The notes: generated by a model from the letters alone, not told the origin. A DNA stretch of 64,000 nucleotides from Micromonospora sp. NBC_01740 (GCF_035920365.1 NZ_CP109150.1:3224001-3288000), one strand, 5' to 3'. Positions 1 to 10,470 are shown, counted from the first letter of the stretch. Made by a program: numbers and translations.

Positions 1-447
1 GGGGTGCTCAACACCCGGCACAAGGCCACCGGCGAGAGCTTCCCCGAGGCGGTCGCCGCGATGACCACCCTCAACCGCGACGCGGCGCGGGCCGCGGTGG
101 CGGCCGGCGTCCGCTGCGGCACCGACGTGACCGGCTTCGGTCTGCTCGGGCACGCGTCCAAGCTGGCCCGGGCGAGCCGCCTGACGGTGGCGATCGACGC
201 GGCCCGGGTGCCCTACCTGGCCGGCGCCCGGGAGGCGGTACGCGACGGGCACGTCAGCGGCGGCAGCCGGCGCAACCTGGAGTGGGTCACCGGGTGGACC
301 GACTTCGGCGGTGTCAGCGAGGAGGAGCGGCTGCTGCTGGCCGACGCGCAGACCTCGGGCGGCCTGCTGGTCGCCGGCGAACTGCCGGGCGCCACCGTGA
401 TCGGCGAACTGCTGCCGCCCGGGGAGCACCGCGTCGTCGTGCGCTGA
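1..447 (+). CDS. selD: Selenide, water dikinase (SelD), C-terminal part, cut by window edge
   Basis: SelD makes selenophosphate from selenide and ATP; selenophosphate feeds selenocysteine-tRNA or selenouridine synthesis. The reading frame is open from base 1, so the N-terminal half with the catalytic Cys/Sec and Lys lies outside the window. The 148 visible residues are the C-terminal AIRS/PurM-like domain: residues run through TDVTGFGLLGHASKLA, the family's metal/ATP-region signature, and end with the conserved DAQTSGGLLV stretch before the stop at 445-447. No other selenium gene (selA, selB, tRNA-Sec) is in the window; they may lie upstream. Family identification is firm. Whether the upstream part is intact cannot be seen. 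Confidence 0.93.
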   Translation, partial: GVLNTRHKATGESFPEAVAAMTTLNRDAARAAVAAGVRCGTDVTGFGLLGHASKLARASRLTVAIDAARVPYLAGAREAVRDGHVSGGSRRNLEWVTGWTDFGGVSEEERLLLADAQTSGGLLVAGELPGATVIGELLPPGEHRVVVR

Positions 448-659
448 GGGCGGGCCGCCCGGCGTGTGGCGTCCGGATCGGGCCACCGTACCCGATAAAC
501 TGTCATCTTTCCGCTACTCGGAGCAATGGCGCTCGGGGAAATTTTGCCCGGAATGGTCACAGACCGGTAACTTGCCCCCGGCTGAGGTCATATGCACCCC
601 ACCATCGTCAGTAAGGCCCGATCCGGAGGCCGGTGGGACGAGCACAGCGAGGAGGCGGC

Positions 660-1139
660 ATGACCGAGCTGTGGAACTGGAGAATCGAGCAGGTGCGGCC
701 GGTGGAGGTCTACCCGGCACTGGCCGAGGCGCTCGGCCGGGTGGTGATGCCCCTGGCGGCGGCGGACCCCGCCCGCCTGCCGACGTACGCGGTGATCTGC
801 GACGTCTGGCAGGCGCCGGGGGAGTTCGCCACGATCGTGGACTGCTACGGGGTGCCCGAAGGGCTCTCCGAACACGGCAGCATCGCCACGCTGGCGCGGC
901 TGCTGGACCGCAACTGCCTGCTGCGCGACGACACGCTGGACGCCGGGCGGCACCTGCTCGTCGCGCCCGACGGCACGATCCGGCCGGTGCACTTCGACGT
1001 CCGGGAGACCGACGACGGCGAGGAGCTCGCCGACCAGCGGCTGTGCACCGACGCCGATCCCCGCTGTCGCGGCTGGTCGCAGTGCCACCGCTCGCGCTGG
1101 GCGCCGGACTCGGTGCTCCCGGCGCTCGCCGCCGCCTGA
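660..1139 (+). CDS. Hypothetical protein, 159 aa, Cys-containing C-terminus
   Basis: I do not recognise this protein. The ATG at 660 is chosen because it follows a good ribosome binding site (GAGGAGG at about 649-655); an in-frame GTG at 633 has no such site. The product is soluble, with no signal peptide or membrane segment, and begins MTELWNWRIEQVRPVEVYPALAEA. Its last ~35 residues hold three cysteines and a Trp (LCTDADPRCRGWSQCHRSRW), which could bind metal or form a disulfide. Codon use matches the neighbours. It follows selD by 212 bases and is convergent with the DUF2277 gene, so it is probably its own transcription unit. No function is inferred. Confidence 0.7.
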   Translation: MTELWNWRIEQVRPVEVYPALAEALGRVVMPLAAADPARLPTYAVICDVWQAPGEFATIVDCYGVPEGLSEHGSIATLARLLDRNCLLRDDTLDAGRHLLVAPDGTIRPVHFDVRETDDGEELADQRLCTDADPRCRGWSQCHRSRWAPDSVLPALAAA

Positions 1140-1180
1140 CCCGCGCACCCGCTGCCGGCCCCCGTGCCGGCACGGCGGAG

Positions 1181-1221
1181 GCAGCCCGGGAGCCGGCCGG
1201 TGGAAGCAGCCCGGGAGCCGG
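1181..1221. repeat. 16-bp direct repeat, two copies 25 bp apart
   Basis: GCAGCCCGGGAGCCGG occurs at 1181-1196 and again at 1206-1221, just before the hairpin between the two convergent genes. It is probably a small local duplication. Confidence 0.6.
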
Positions 1222-1255
1222 GCCGGCGGGGGCGAGACCCCCGTCCCGGCCCGGC
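1217..1255. terminator. G+C-rich hairpin between convergent genes
   Basis: GCCGGGCCGG (1217-1226) pairs with CCGGCCCGGC (1246-1255), and an inner GGGGG/CCCCC (1228-1232/1238-1242) extends the stem. It lies between a plus-strand stop at 1139 and a minus-strand stop at 1263, as expected for a shared terminator. There is no U-run. Confidence 0.55.
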
Positions 1256-1262
1256 GGCGGGA

Positions 1263-1493
1263 TCAGCTCGCCGGGCTGGTGGAGCGGCCACCGCGTACCT
1301 CCAGCTCGGCGAGCAGGGTCGCGGTGGCCGCGGCGACGGCGGCGACCGCCGCGTCGAAGGCCGCGGCGTTGTGGGCGGCGGGCTTGCGGAAACCCGAGAT
1401 CTTGCGGACGTACTGCAACGCCGCCGCGTCGACGTCGCCCGGGGTCACCTCGGCGACGTACGGCTCACGTAGGGTCTTGATGCTCCGGCACAC
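1263..1493 (-). CDS. DUF2277 family protein
   Basis: A 76-residue soluble protein that starts [13 protein letters not shown] and continues with [19 protein letters not shown], the conserved core of DUF2277. The function of the family is unknown. The N-terminal Met-Cys-Arg-Ser and the YVRK-SGFRKP segment are its invariant features, and both are present. The last ~30 residues are Ala-rich and probably helical ([21 protein letters not shown]). The ATG at 1493 is preceded on the minus strand by a GAGGAGG-type site. The gene is divergent from miaB, whose start is 51 bases away, so the promoters face each other over a very short gap. Confidence 0.85.
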   Translation of the reverse strand: MCRSIKTLREPYVAEVTPGDVDAAALQYVRKISGFRKPAAHNAAAFDAAVAAVAAATATLLAELEVRGGRSTSPAS

Positions 1494-1544
1494 GGCTCCT
1501 CCTCGTTAAGTCCGGTCGGTGGGCCCGGATACGCTGTCCGGGTC

Positions 1545-3071
1545 ATGACTACCGCAGCGGCGAGCAGCCCGCGCACCTATCAGGTGCGCACCTACGGCTG
1601 CCAGATGAACGTGCACGACTCCGAGCGCATCTCCGGCCTGCTGGAGCAGGCGGGCTACGTGCGCGCCGCCGAAGCCGACGACGACCCGGACGTGGTGGTG
1701 TTCAACACCTGCGCCGTCCGGGAGAACGCCGACAACCGGCTCTACGGCAACCTGGGTCACCTGCGCCCCGTCAAGGCCAGGCACCCGGGGATGCAGATCG
1801 CCGTGGGCGGCTGCCTGGCCCAGAAGGACCGGGGCGAGATCGTCCGCAAGGCGCCCTGGGTCGACGTGGTGTTCGGCACGCACAACATCGGGTCGCTGCC
1901 CGTGCTGCTGGAGCGGGCCCGGCACAACACGGCTGCCGAGGTGGAGATCCTCGAGTCCCTCGACGTCTTCCCCTCGACGCTGCCCACCCGGCGCGAGTCC
2001 ACGTACGCGGGCTGGGTGTCGATCTCCGTCGGCTGCAACAACACCTGCACGTTCTGCATCGTGCCCTCTCTGCGGGGCAAGGAGAAGGACCGCCGCCCCG
2101 GCGACATCCTCTCCGAGGTCCGCGCCCTGGTCGACGAGGGCGTGCTGGAGGTGACCCTGCTCGGGCAGAACGTCAACTCCTACGGCGTGGAGTTCGGCGA
2201 CCGGCTGGCCTTCGGCAAGCTGCTGCGCGCCTGCGGCGACATCGAGGGGCTGGAGCGGGTGCGGTTCACCAGCCCGCACCCGAAGGACTTCACCGACGAC
2301 GTGATCGCCGCGATGGCCGAGACGCCCAACGTCTGCCACTCGCTGCACATGCCGCTCCAGTCCGGCTCCGACGACGTGCTGCGCGCGATGCGCCGCTCGT
2401 ACCGGTCCGACCGCTACCTGGGCATCATCGAGAAGGTCCGGGCGGCGATGCCGGACGCGGCGATCACCACCGACATCATCGTCGGGTTCCCCGGCGAGAC
2501 CGACGCCGACTTCGAGCGCACCCTCGACGTGGTGCGCGAGGCCCGGTTCTCCTCGGCGTTCACCTTCCAGTACTCCAAGCGCCCCGGCACGCCGGCCGCC
2601 ACCATGGACGGCCAGCTGCCCAAGCAGGTCGTGCAGGAGCGCTACGAGCGGCTGATCGCCTGCGTGGAGGAGATCACCTGGGCGGAGAACAAGAAGCTGG
2701 TGGGGGAGACCGTGGAGGTGCTGGTCGCCGTCGGCGAGGGGCGCAAGGACGAGCGCACGGGTCGGATGTCCGGCCGCGCCCGCGACGGCCGCCTGGTCCA
2801 CTTCGCCACCGGCGGGAACGGCCAGCAGGGCGACGCCGGTTCCCTCGCCGGGCGGATCCGGCCCGGCGACGTCGTGCACACCACCATCACCTACGCCGCA
2901 CCGCACCACCTCAACGCCGACGGCGAGCCGCTGGCGCACCGGCGCACCCGGGCTGGTGACGCGGCCGAGGCGGGGCGCGCCCCGCGTACGTCGGGGGTGC
3001 TGCTCGGGCTGCCCACGATCGGCGCGCCGGCCGCGGCGCCCGCGCCGACGACCGGCTGCGCCGCGCACTGA
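1545..3071 (+). CDS. miaB: tRNA-2-methylthio-N6-dimethylallyladenosine synthase MiaB
   Basis: MiaB is a radical-SAM methylthiotransferase that converts i6A37 of tRNAs reading UNN codons into ms2i6A37. It acts after MiaA, which is encoded 7 kb downstream. The 508-residue product shows the UPF0004 N-terminal domain ([14 protein letters not shown], with further Cys in [10 protein letters not shown] and VGGCLAQ that ligate the auxiliary 4Fe-4S cluster). A radical SAM core follows, with the CxxxCxxC motif in [12 protein letters not shown] at about residues 163-174, and then a C-terminal TRAM domain. The last ~50 residues (after EPLAHRRTR) are a poorly conserved Ala/Pro-rich tail. The ATG at 1545 gives the usual family N-terminus a few residues before RTYGCQMN. 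A perfect palindrome downstream closes the unit. Confidence 0.97.
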   Translation: MTTAAASSPRTYQVRTYGCQMNVHDSERISGLLEQAGYVRAAEADDDPDVVVFNTCAVRENADNRLYGNLGHLRPVKARHPGMQIAVGGCLAQKDRGEIVRKAPWVDVVFGTHNIGSLPVLLERARHNTAAEVEILESLDVFPSTLPTRRESTYAGWVSISVGCNNTCTFCIVPSLRGKEKDRRPGDILSEVRALVDEGVLEVTLLGQNVNSYGVEFGDRLAFGKLLRACGDIEGLERVRFTSPHPKDFTDDVIAAMAETPNVCHSLHMPLQSGSDDVLRAMRRSYRSDRYLGIIEKVRAAMPDAAITTDIIVGFPGETDADFERTLDVVREARFSSAFTFQYSKRPGTPAATMDGQLPKQVVQERYERLIACVEEITWAENKKLVGETVEVLVAVGEGRKDERTGRMSGRARDGRLVHFATGGNGQQGDAGSLAGRIRPGDVVHTTITYAAPHHLNADGEPLAHRRTRAGDAAEAGRAPRTSGVLLGLPTIGAPAAAPAPTTGCAAH

Positions 3072-3077
3072 CCCGCG

Positions 3078-3113
3078 ACCGGCCGGGGCCTGCGCGCGCA
3101 GGCCCCGGCCGGT
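3078..3113. terminator. Perfect 36-bp palindrome, bidirectional terminator
   Basis: Each arm is 18 bases, running ACCGGCCGGGGCCTGCGC and its exact reverse complement with no spacer. It lies between the miaB stop (3071) and the pectate lyase stop (3126) on the opposite strand, so it can serve both. No U-run follows on either strand. Confidence 0.75.
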
Positions 3114-3125
3114 GCGCTCAGCCGG

Positions 3126-4085
3126 TCACACCTGGATCCGACCCGCGCCCGCGCCGCCCGTGACGATGGACTTCACGCTGCTCGCGGCGTCCAGGGTGTA
3201 CGAGTACGGGATGGCCCGGACGCTGCCGCCGGCCTGGCCGCTGCCGGAGTTGACGAAGTGGTTGTTCCGGGCGACCAGCGTGCCCGGCCCGGAGTCGCCC
3301 TCACCGAGGTGGTACGGGTCGTCGACGTTCTCGAAGTAGTTGCCCTCGACGAGCACCCCGGCGTTCTCCGTGGAGGCCACGCCGTAGCCGCCGTTGCTGT
3401 CGTAGTAGTTGTTGAACACGTGGACCGGGTTGCCGAAGCGGACCCGGGGGTGGCGCTGGGTGCTCTCGTCGAACCAGTTGTGGTGGTAGGTCACCCGCAG
3501 GTGGCCGGTGTCCTGGCTGCCGTTGCTGTCGCTGTGCCCGAGCAGCATCGACTTGTCGTGGTCGTAGACCCGGTTCCACGACACGGTGATGAAGTCCGAG
3601 CCCCGCTTGATGTCGACCGCGCCGTCGTTGCCGTTGGTGAAGCTGTTGTGGTCGATCCAGATGTTGGTGGCCGACTCCTGCACGTTGATCGCGTCGTCGT
3701 TCCAGTTCCGGAAGGTCAGGTTCCGGATGATGACGTTGCGGTCGCCGTTGATGTTGAAGCCGCAGCCGGAGATGGTCGCGCCGGGGTTGCCGAGGATGGT
3801 CTTGTTGGACCGCACCCGCAGCATGCCGGAGCAGGAGATGGTGCCGGAGACGCGGATCACCGCCGCGCTGCTGGAGCCGACCGCGCTGGTCAGGGCGGAG
3901 GCGCTGGTGACGGTGACGGGGTTGCCACTGCCGCCGGTGGTGCCGCCGTTCTGGGTGGCCCAGCCGACCAGCCCGGTGGGGGCGGCCGAGGCGGGTGCGG
4001 TGCCCGTGGTCAGCGCCCCCGCGGCGAGCAGGGCGGCGCTGGCGGCGGCGGTGAGCAGGGTGGTGCGACGTCGGGACGTACGCAT
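3126..4085 (-). CDS. Secreted pectate lyase, polysaccharide lyase family 1
   Basis: Pectate lyases cleave de-esterified polygalacturonate by beta-elimination outside the cell. The 319-residue protein starts with an Arg-rich signal peptide (MRTSRRRTTLLTAAASAALLAAGALTTG, cleavage near APASA). It then shows a right-handed parallel beta-helix pattern typical of PL1: NKTILGNPGATISGCGFNI, NVIIRNLTFRNWNDDAINVQ, IWIDHNSFTNGNDGAVDIKRGSDFITVSWN. The DGAVD/DHDKSMLLGHSD stretch carries acidic residues expected to bind calcium, and RHPRVRFGN carries the conserved catalytic Arg region. There is no carbohydrate-binding module. The ATG at 4085 follows GAAGGGAAG. A palindromic operator and a candidate promoter lie 160-200 bases upstream. 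Its neighbour on the same strand is a cellulase, so the two form a plant-cell-wall degradation pair. Confidence 0.92.
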   Translation of the reverse strand: MRTSRRRTTLLTAAASAALLAAGALTTGTAPASAAPTGLVGWATQNGGTTGGSGNPVTVTSASALTSAVGSSSAAVIRVSGTISCSGMLRVRSNKTILGNPGATISGCGFNINGDRNVIIRNLTFRNWNDDAINVQESATNIWIDHNSFTNGNDGAVDIKRGSDFITVSWNRVYDHDKSMLLGHSDSNGSQDTGHLRVTYHHNWFDESTQRHPRVRFGNPVHVFNNYYDSNGGYGVASTENAGVLVEGNYFENVDDPYHLGEGDSGPGTLVARNNHFVNSGSGQAGGSVRAIPYSYTLDAASSVKSIVTGGAGAGRIQV

Positions 4086-4246
4086 GGTGCTTCCCTTCGG
4101 TGGTCGCGGGCTCGCGGACCGTGGGCCGACCCGGCGACGCCGTGCCCGGTGGCGTCTGGTCGGTGGGGACGGCGGTCTGCGGCCCTGCGGATGCGGGACT
4201 GGCTACGCGAAGTTGCGGCTCCCGTGCTGGCGCTCACGAGCAGTCA

Positions 4247-4260
4247 GGTAAGCGCTTTCC
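4247..4260. promoter_or_regulatory. LacI-family-type palindromic operator upstream of pectate lyase
   Basis: GGTAAGCGCTTTCC is a near-perfect palindrome centred on GCGC (half-sites GGTAAGC and GCTTTCC). Operators of this kind, with a central CG step and AAGCGCTT core, are typical of LacI/GalR-family sugar repressors. It lies just downstream of a candidate -10 element on the minus strand, where a repressor would block transcription of the pectate lyase gene. The regulator itself is not in the window. Confidence 0.6.
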
Positions 4261-4262
4261 CG

Positions 4263-4291
4263 ATGTAAGCACAGATGTTCGTCGATGTAAA
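4263..4291 (-). promoter_or_regulatory. Candidate promoter of the pectate lyase gene, with a direct repeat
   Basis: Read on the minus strand, TTTACA (4286-4291) and TTACAT (4263-4268) are separated by exactly 17 bases and end two bases before the operator. On the plus strand the same bases form a direct repeat CGATGTAA at 4261-4268 and 4283-4290, 22 bp apart, which could instead be a binding site for an activator. The -10 match is weak, so the promoter call is tentative. Confidence 0.35.
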
Positions 4292-4312
4292 GACCGCCCC
4301 TACCTGCACGAA

Positions 4313-4346
4313 GATCGGCGGCCACCCCGAGGGATGACCGCCGATC
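4313..4346 (-). terminator. Hairpin terminator after the cellulase gene
   Basis: GATCGGCGG (4313-4321) pairs with CCGCCGATC (4338-4346) around a 16-base loop. It lies 12 bases beyond the cellulase stop codon. Confidence 0.6.
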
Positions 4347-4358
4347 GTCAGGGGTGGA

Positions 4359-6332
<1,974 letters not shown>

Positions 6333-7541
6333 TCAGCCGGCCTGCTCGGCGAGCTGGAGGAACTGCCGCTTCGAGGCCAGCGCCTGCTCGGCCTCCTTGA
6401 CCCGCCGGGCGTCCCCGGCCGCCTGGGCCCGGGCCAGCCGCTCCTCGGCCTCGGCGACCTGCGCGCGCATCTGGGCGAGCAGAGGGTTGTCCTCCTTGGT
6501 GGTGCGCCGCCACGCGGAGTCCATCACCTCGCGGACCTTCTCGTCGATCGCGCGCAGCCGGCGCTCCAGCCCGGCCGCCGCCTCGCGGGGCACCCGGCCG
6601 GCCTCGTGCCACTGCGCCTGGATGTCCCGCAGCTTGGCCTGCGCGCCCTTCGGGTCGCCGTCGACGTCCAGCGCCTCGGCCTCGGCGAGCAGCGCCTGCT
6701 TGCGCTCCAGGTTGCCCCGCTGCTCGTTGTCGCGCGCCGAGAAGACCTCGCTACGCCGGGTGAAGAACTCGTCCTGCGCGCCCCGGAACCGTTCCCAGAG
6801 CTTCTGCTCGGCCTCCTTGGAGGCCCGGGGAGCGGCCTTCCACTGGTTCATCAGGTCCTTGAGCTGGTTGGCGGTGGCCGCCCAGTCGGTGGAGTCCTTG
6901 AGCTTCTCGGCCTCGGCGACCAGCTCCTCCTTGACCGTCTGCGCCTGCTTGCGCTGAGAGTCGAGGGAGGCGAAGTGGGCGCCCCGGCGGCGGGTGAAGC
7001 CGTCACGCGCGGCGGCGAACCGCTTCCACAGCTCGCCGTCGGCCTTCTTGTCGACCCCGCGAATGGTCTTCCACTCGTCGAGGATCTCCTTGAGCCGGTC
7101 CCCGGCGGTCTTCCAGCCCGTCGACTCGGCGGCGAGCTTCTCCGCCTCCTCAACGAGGGCCTGCTTGCGGGCAAGTGCCTCGCCCCGGGCGGCGTCGCGG
7201 GCCGCCTTGGCCTCGCCGGCCTTCTCCTCGGCGACCGTGGCGAGCCGGTCCAGCCGGGCGGCCAGCGCGTCGATGTCGCCGACGACGTGCGCCTCGGCCA
7301 GCGACGCGCGGATCCGCCGGATGGTGGTCAGTGAATGGCCGGCGTCTGCGGCACCCGAGTTGAGCCGGGCCTCCGTCAGGTTGACCTCGGTCACCAGGTC
7401 GTCGAAGCGGCGGGCGAAGTGGGCCAGCCCCTCCTCGGGCGCTCCCGCCTGCCAGGATCCGACCACCCGCTCGCCGTCGGCGGTCTTGACGTACACGGTG
7501 CCGTCCGCGTCCACCCGTCCGAAGGCAGTCCAGTCGCTCAT
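6333..7541 (-). CDS. DUF349 repeat protein, coiled-coil
   Basis: A 402-residue, highly charged, largely helical protein with repeated DUF349 units. Each unit has the pattern W-K-x(7)-LW-RF-AR-F-RR, seen as LKEILDEWKTIRGVDKKADGELWKRFAAARDGF, LKDLMNQWKAAPRASKEAEQKLWERFRGAQDEFF and LRDIQAQWHEAGRVPREAAAGLERRLRAIDEKV. The N-terminus (SDWTAFGRVDADGTVYVKTADGERVVGSWQAG) is the conserved actinobacterial lead-in. Some family members have been linked to RNA or ribosome interactions, but the role is not settled. The ATG at 7541 follows GAGGATGGG and gives the family N-terminus; the longer frame to 7625 adds a non-conserved Arg-rich stretch. Its position between miaB and miaA is common in actinomycetes. 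Confidence 0.88.
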   Translation of the reverse strand: MSDWTAFGRVDADGTVYVKTADGERVVGSWQAGAPEEGLAHFARRFDDLVTEVNLTEARLNSGAADAGHSLTTIRRIRASLAEAHVVGDIDALAARLDRLATVAEEKAGEAKAARDAARGEALARKQALVEEAEKLAAESTGWKTAGDRLKEILDEWKTIRGVDKKADGELWKRFAAARDGFTRRRGAHFASLDSQRKQAQTVKEELVAEAEKLKDSTDWAATANQLKDLMNQWKAAPRASKEAEQKLWERFRGAQDEFFTRRSEVFSARDNEQRGNLERKQALLAEAEALDVDGDPKGAQAKLRDIQAQWHEAGRVPREAAAGLERRLRAIDEKVREVMDSAWRRTTKEDNPLLAQMRAQVAEAEERLARAQAAGDARRVKEAEQALASKRQFLQLAEQAG

Positions 7542-7873
7542 GTGCCCATCCTCGTTCTCCCGGCGTCGGGGAGCAGTCCCGCGATCGCCGCCACGGCGCA
7601 GCAAAGTTTCCCCCGGCATTGTCACAGGTACGACCCCGTTCCCGTCGAGCGCCTATCGCCGACCGTGACCATACGGTGTCCTAGCGCCCGCGGACAGGCT
7701 CCCTGGGAGGAGTGTCGGAATCCGGCGTACGACGCGTCCGGACGGGCGGGCGTCGTCGGCGGCGTGGCGCCCCGAACCCGCAGGCGGCCCGCCGGCGGGG
7801 ACCGGCCGGCAGCGGCGGCTCGAAGAGCCCGGGTGCGGGGCGCCCGGCTCCGTCGTGCCGATACCGTTGCCGG
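7542..7873. other. Divergent intergenic region, no gene seen
   Basis: These 332 bases separate the divergent DUF349 and LigB-like genes. Promoters for both should be here, but none matches a consensus well enough to call. Apart from short G+C-rich inverted repeats (for example CGACGCGTCCGGACGGGCGGGCGTCG near 7729) nothing stands out. Confidence 0.4.
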
Positions 7874-8593
7874 GTGCCCCTGGTCGCCGCTGCCGTCTGC
7901 CCCCACCCGCCGCTGATCGTCCCCGAGCTGGCCGGCGCCGCCGCGCCCGAGCTGGACGAGCTCCGCGCCGCCTGCGACGCCGCCGTCGCCGGGCTGCTCG
8001 CCGCCGGCCCCGAGGTGATCGTCCTGGTCGGCGGCGGGCCGGAGACCACCCGCTTCAACGCGGCCGACCACGGGTCGCTGCGCCGGTACGGCCTCGACCG
8101 GGCCGTGCGGCTGTGGAAGGTGAACTGCGCCGGCGGCGAGCGGCTGCCGCTGAGCCTGACCGTCGGCGCGTGGCTGGTCGGCCGCTCCCGCACCGAGCTG
8201 CCCCGGCTGGCCCGCTCCGTCGCGTCCGACGCCTCCCCGGCGGAGTGCGCCGAGCTGGGGGCGGCGCTCGGCGCGGCGACGGAGCCGCGTACCGCCCTGC
8301 TGGTGACGGGGGACGGGTCGGCCTGCCGCGGCCCGAAGTCGCCCGGCTACGACGACCCGCGCGCCGAGGCGTACGACGACGGGGTCGCCCGCGCCCTGGC
8401 CGACGCGGACGCCGAGGCCCTGCTCGACCTGGACCCGGTCCTGTCGGCGGAGCTGAAGGTCGCCGGGCGGGCGCCCTGGCAGGTGCTGGCCGGCGCGGTC
8501 CGGGCGACGGGCGGCGACTGGCGCGGCGAGCTGCGCCACCACTCGGCGCCGTACGGCGTCGCCTACCTCGTGTCGTCCTGGACGCCGGCGTGA
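7874..8593 (+). CDS. Class III extradiol dioxygenase-like protein (LigB superfamily)
   Basis: A 239-residue protein of the LigB/MEMO-like fold. The conserved start PLVAAAVCPHPPLIVPELAG carries the His that family members use for metal binding, and VIVLVGGGPETTRF, LLVTGDGSACRG and GDWRGELRHHSAPYGVAYLV are further conserved blocks. True class III dioxygenases open catechol rings, but members next to miaA in actinomycetes have no known substrate. The GTG at 7874 is chosen because it starts the conserved region; the longer frame upstream is Arg-rich and unconserved. Its stop overlaps the miaA start by four bases (GTGA), so it is translationally coupled to miaA, which suggests co-regulation rather than catechol catabolism. 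Confidence 0.82.
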   Translation: MPLVAAAVCPHPPLIVPELAGAAAPELDELRAACDAAVAGLLAAGPEVIVLVGGGPETTRFNAADHGSLRRYGLDRAVRLWKVNCAGGERLPLSLTVGAWLVGRSRTELPRLARSVASDASPAECAELGAALGAATEPRTALLVTGDGSACRGPKSPGYDDPRAEAYDDGVARALADADAEALLDLDPVLSAELKVAGRAPWQVLAGAVRATGGDWRGELRHHSAPYGVAYLVSSWTPA

Positions 8594-9516
8594 CCACCCG
8601 CCCACCGGCCGGGACGGTCGTGGCCGTGGTCGGGCCGACGGCGGCCGGCAAGTCGGCGCTGAGCATCGCCCTCGCGCACGCCCTCGACGGCGAGGTGGTC
8701 AACGCCGACTCGATGCAGCTCTACCGGGGCATGGACGTGGGCACCGCCAAGCTCACCCCGGCCGAGCGCGAGGGGGTGCCGCACCACCTGCTGGACATCT
8801 GGGACGTCACCGAGCCGGCGAGCGTCGCCGAGTACCAGCGGCTGGCCCGCGCCGCCGTCGACGACGTCCTGGCCCGGGGCCGGGTGCCGCTGCTGGTCGG
8901 CGGCTCCGGCCTCTACGTGCGGGCGGTGCTGGAGCGCTTCGAGTTCCCCGGCACCGACCCGGCGGTGCGCGAGCGACTGGAACGGGAGCTGACCGAGGCC
9001 GGCCCCGCGCCCCTGTACGCCCGGCTGCGCGAGGCCGACCCGGCCGCCGCGGCGGGGATCCTGCCCGGCAACGGCCGGCGGATCGTGCGCGCCCTGGAGG
9101 TCATCGAGCTGACCGGGGCGCCGTTCACCGCCGCGCTGCCCGAACCGACCCCGTACTACCCCTCGGTGCAGCTCGGCGTGGACCTGGACACCGCGCTGCT
9201 GGACGAGCGGATAGCCCTGCGGGTGGACCGGATGTGGGCCGACGGGCTGGTCGCCGAGACCCGGGACCTGGTGGGGCGCGGCCTGCCCGAGGGACGTACG
9301 GCCAGCCGCGCGCTCGGCTACCAGCAGGTGCTGCGCTTCCTCGCCGGGGAGCTGACCGAGGCCGAGGCGCACGACGAGACCGTCCGGGCCACCCGGCGCT
9401 TCGTCCGGCGGCAGCGGTCCTGGTTCCGCCGCGACCCCCGGATCCACTGGCTGGACTCGTCGACGCCGGAGCTGGTCCCGGCCGCCCTGCGCCTGCTGCC
9501 CGCCGCTGCGCGATGA
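8590..9516 (+). CDS. miaA: tRNA dimethylallyltransferase MiaA
   Basis: MiaA transfers a dimethylallyl group to N6 of A37 in tRNAs that read codons starting with U, giving the substrate of MiaB. The 308-residue protein has the P-loop VVGPTAAGKSALSIALA, the substrate-binding DSMQLYRGMDVGTAKLTPAE segment, PHHLLDIWDV, the LLVGGSGLYVRAVLE motif, and the C-terminal TASRALGYQQVLRFLAGE and TRRFVRRQRSWFRRDPRIHWLD stretches that contact tRNA. The GTG at 8590 gives the normal family N-terminus and overlaps the upstream stop. dapF starts 7 bases downstream, so the three genes form one operon. Confidence 0.97.
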   Translation: MTTRPPAGTVVAVVGPTAAGKSALSIALAHALDGEVVNADSMQLYRGMDVGTAKLTPAEREGVPHHLLDIWDVTEPASVAEYQRLARAAVDDVLARGRVPLLVGGSGLYVRAVLERFEFPGTDPAVRERLERELTEAGPAPLYARLREADPAAAAGILPGNGRRIVRALEVIELTGAPFTAALPEPTPYYPSVQLGVDLDTALLDERIALRVDRMWADGLVAETRDLVGRGLPEGRTASRALGYQQVLRFLAGELTEAEAHDETVRATRRFVRRQRSWFRRDPRIHWLDSSTPELVPAALRLLPAAAR

Positions 9517-9523
9517 TGGGGGC

Positions 9524-10375
9524 GTGCAGTTCACCAAGGGCCACGGCACCGGCAACGACTTCGTCATCCTCCCCGATCCGGACAACCGGCTCGACCTGAC
9601 ACCGGGGCTGGTCGCGGCCCTCTGCGACCGGCGGCGCGGCCTCGGCGGCGACGGCGTGCTGCGGGTGGTCCGGGCGGCCGCGCACCCGGAGGGCGCCGCG
9701 ACGGCCGGCGAGGCCGAGTGGTTCATGGACTACTGGAACGCCGACGGGTCGTTCGCGGAGATGTGCGGCAACGGCGCCCGGGTCTTCGTGCGCTACCTGG
9801 TCGCCTCCGGGCTGGCCGAGCCGGCGGAAGGGGCGCTGCCGGTGGCCACCCGGGCCGGCGTCGTGCGCGCGCTGGTCACGGCCGACGCCATCGCCGTCGA
9901 GATGCGCCGCCCCCGGCTGTACGACACCGCGACCGCCACCCTCGGCGGGCTGACCCTGCCCGGCACGGCAGTGGACGTGGGCAACCCGCACCTGGTCTGT
10001 GCGCTGCCGGCCGGGCTGGAGCTGACCGCGCTCGACCTCACCCGGGCCCCCGACGTCGACCCGGCGGTCTTCCCCGCCGGGGTGAACGTGGAGTTCACGG
10101 CCCCCGGCGAGCCCGTCGACGACACCGACGGCCACGTGCTCATGCGCGTCTACGAGCGCGGCTCCGCCGAGACGCTCTCCTGCGGTACGGGCGCCTGCGC
10201 GGTGGCTGCGGTGGCCCTGCGCGACGCCGGCCGGGACACCGGCGTGCTGGCGGTGGACGTCCCCGGCGGACGCCTCTCGGTCACGGTGACGGAGGACTCC
10301 TGCTGGCTGGCCGGCCCGGCCACCCTGGTAGCCACCGGCACCCTGGACCCCACCACCCTCACCACGTCCCCCTGA
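9524..10375 (+). CDS. dapF: Diaminopimelate epimerase DapF
   Basis: DapF interconverts LL- and meso-diaminopimelate, supplying meso-DAP for peptidoglycan and lysine. The 283-residue protein shows the two catalytic cysteines in FAEMCGNGARVF and ETLSCGTGACAVA, each in a half of the pseudo-symmetric fold. It also has the N-terminal TKGHGTGNDFVILPD signature and the VDVGNPHLVC and YERGSAETLSCG motifs. The GTG start at 9524 is 7 bases after the miaA stop. The gene ends before a pyrimidine-rich tract (10376-10470) and a long inverted repeat. It is convergent with the malic enzyme gene. Confidence 0.97.
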   Translation: MQFTKGHGTGNDFVILPDPDNRLDLTPGLVAALCDRRRGLGGDGVLRVVRAAAHPEGAATAGEAEWFMDYWNADGSFAEMCGNGARVFVRYLVASGLAEPAEGALPVATRAGVVRALVTADAIAVEMRRPRLYDTATATLGGLTLPGTAVDVGNPHLVCALPAGLELTALDLTRAPDVDPAVFPAGVNVEFTAPGEPVDDTDGHVLMRVYERGSAETLSCGTGACAVAAVALRDAGRDTGVLAVDVPGGRLSVTVTEDSCWLAGPATLVATGTLDPTTLTTSP

Positions 10376-10470
10376 CCCGCCCCACCTCGGCCCCCGCCCT
10401 CGCCCCCCTGCGCCGCCCCGCCCTCGGCCCGCCCCGCCCTCGCCCCGGGGCCGACTGGCCCCCTGACCCT

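Noticed and set aside
1..2000. tRNA-Sec or other selenium genes near selD
   Set aside because: No tRNA-like cloverleaf and no selA/selB/SECIS-type sequence was seen; they may lie outside the window.
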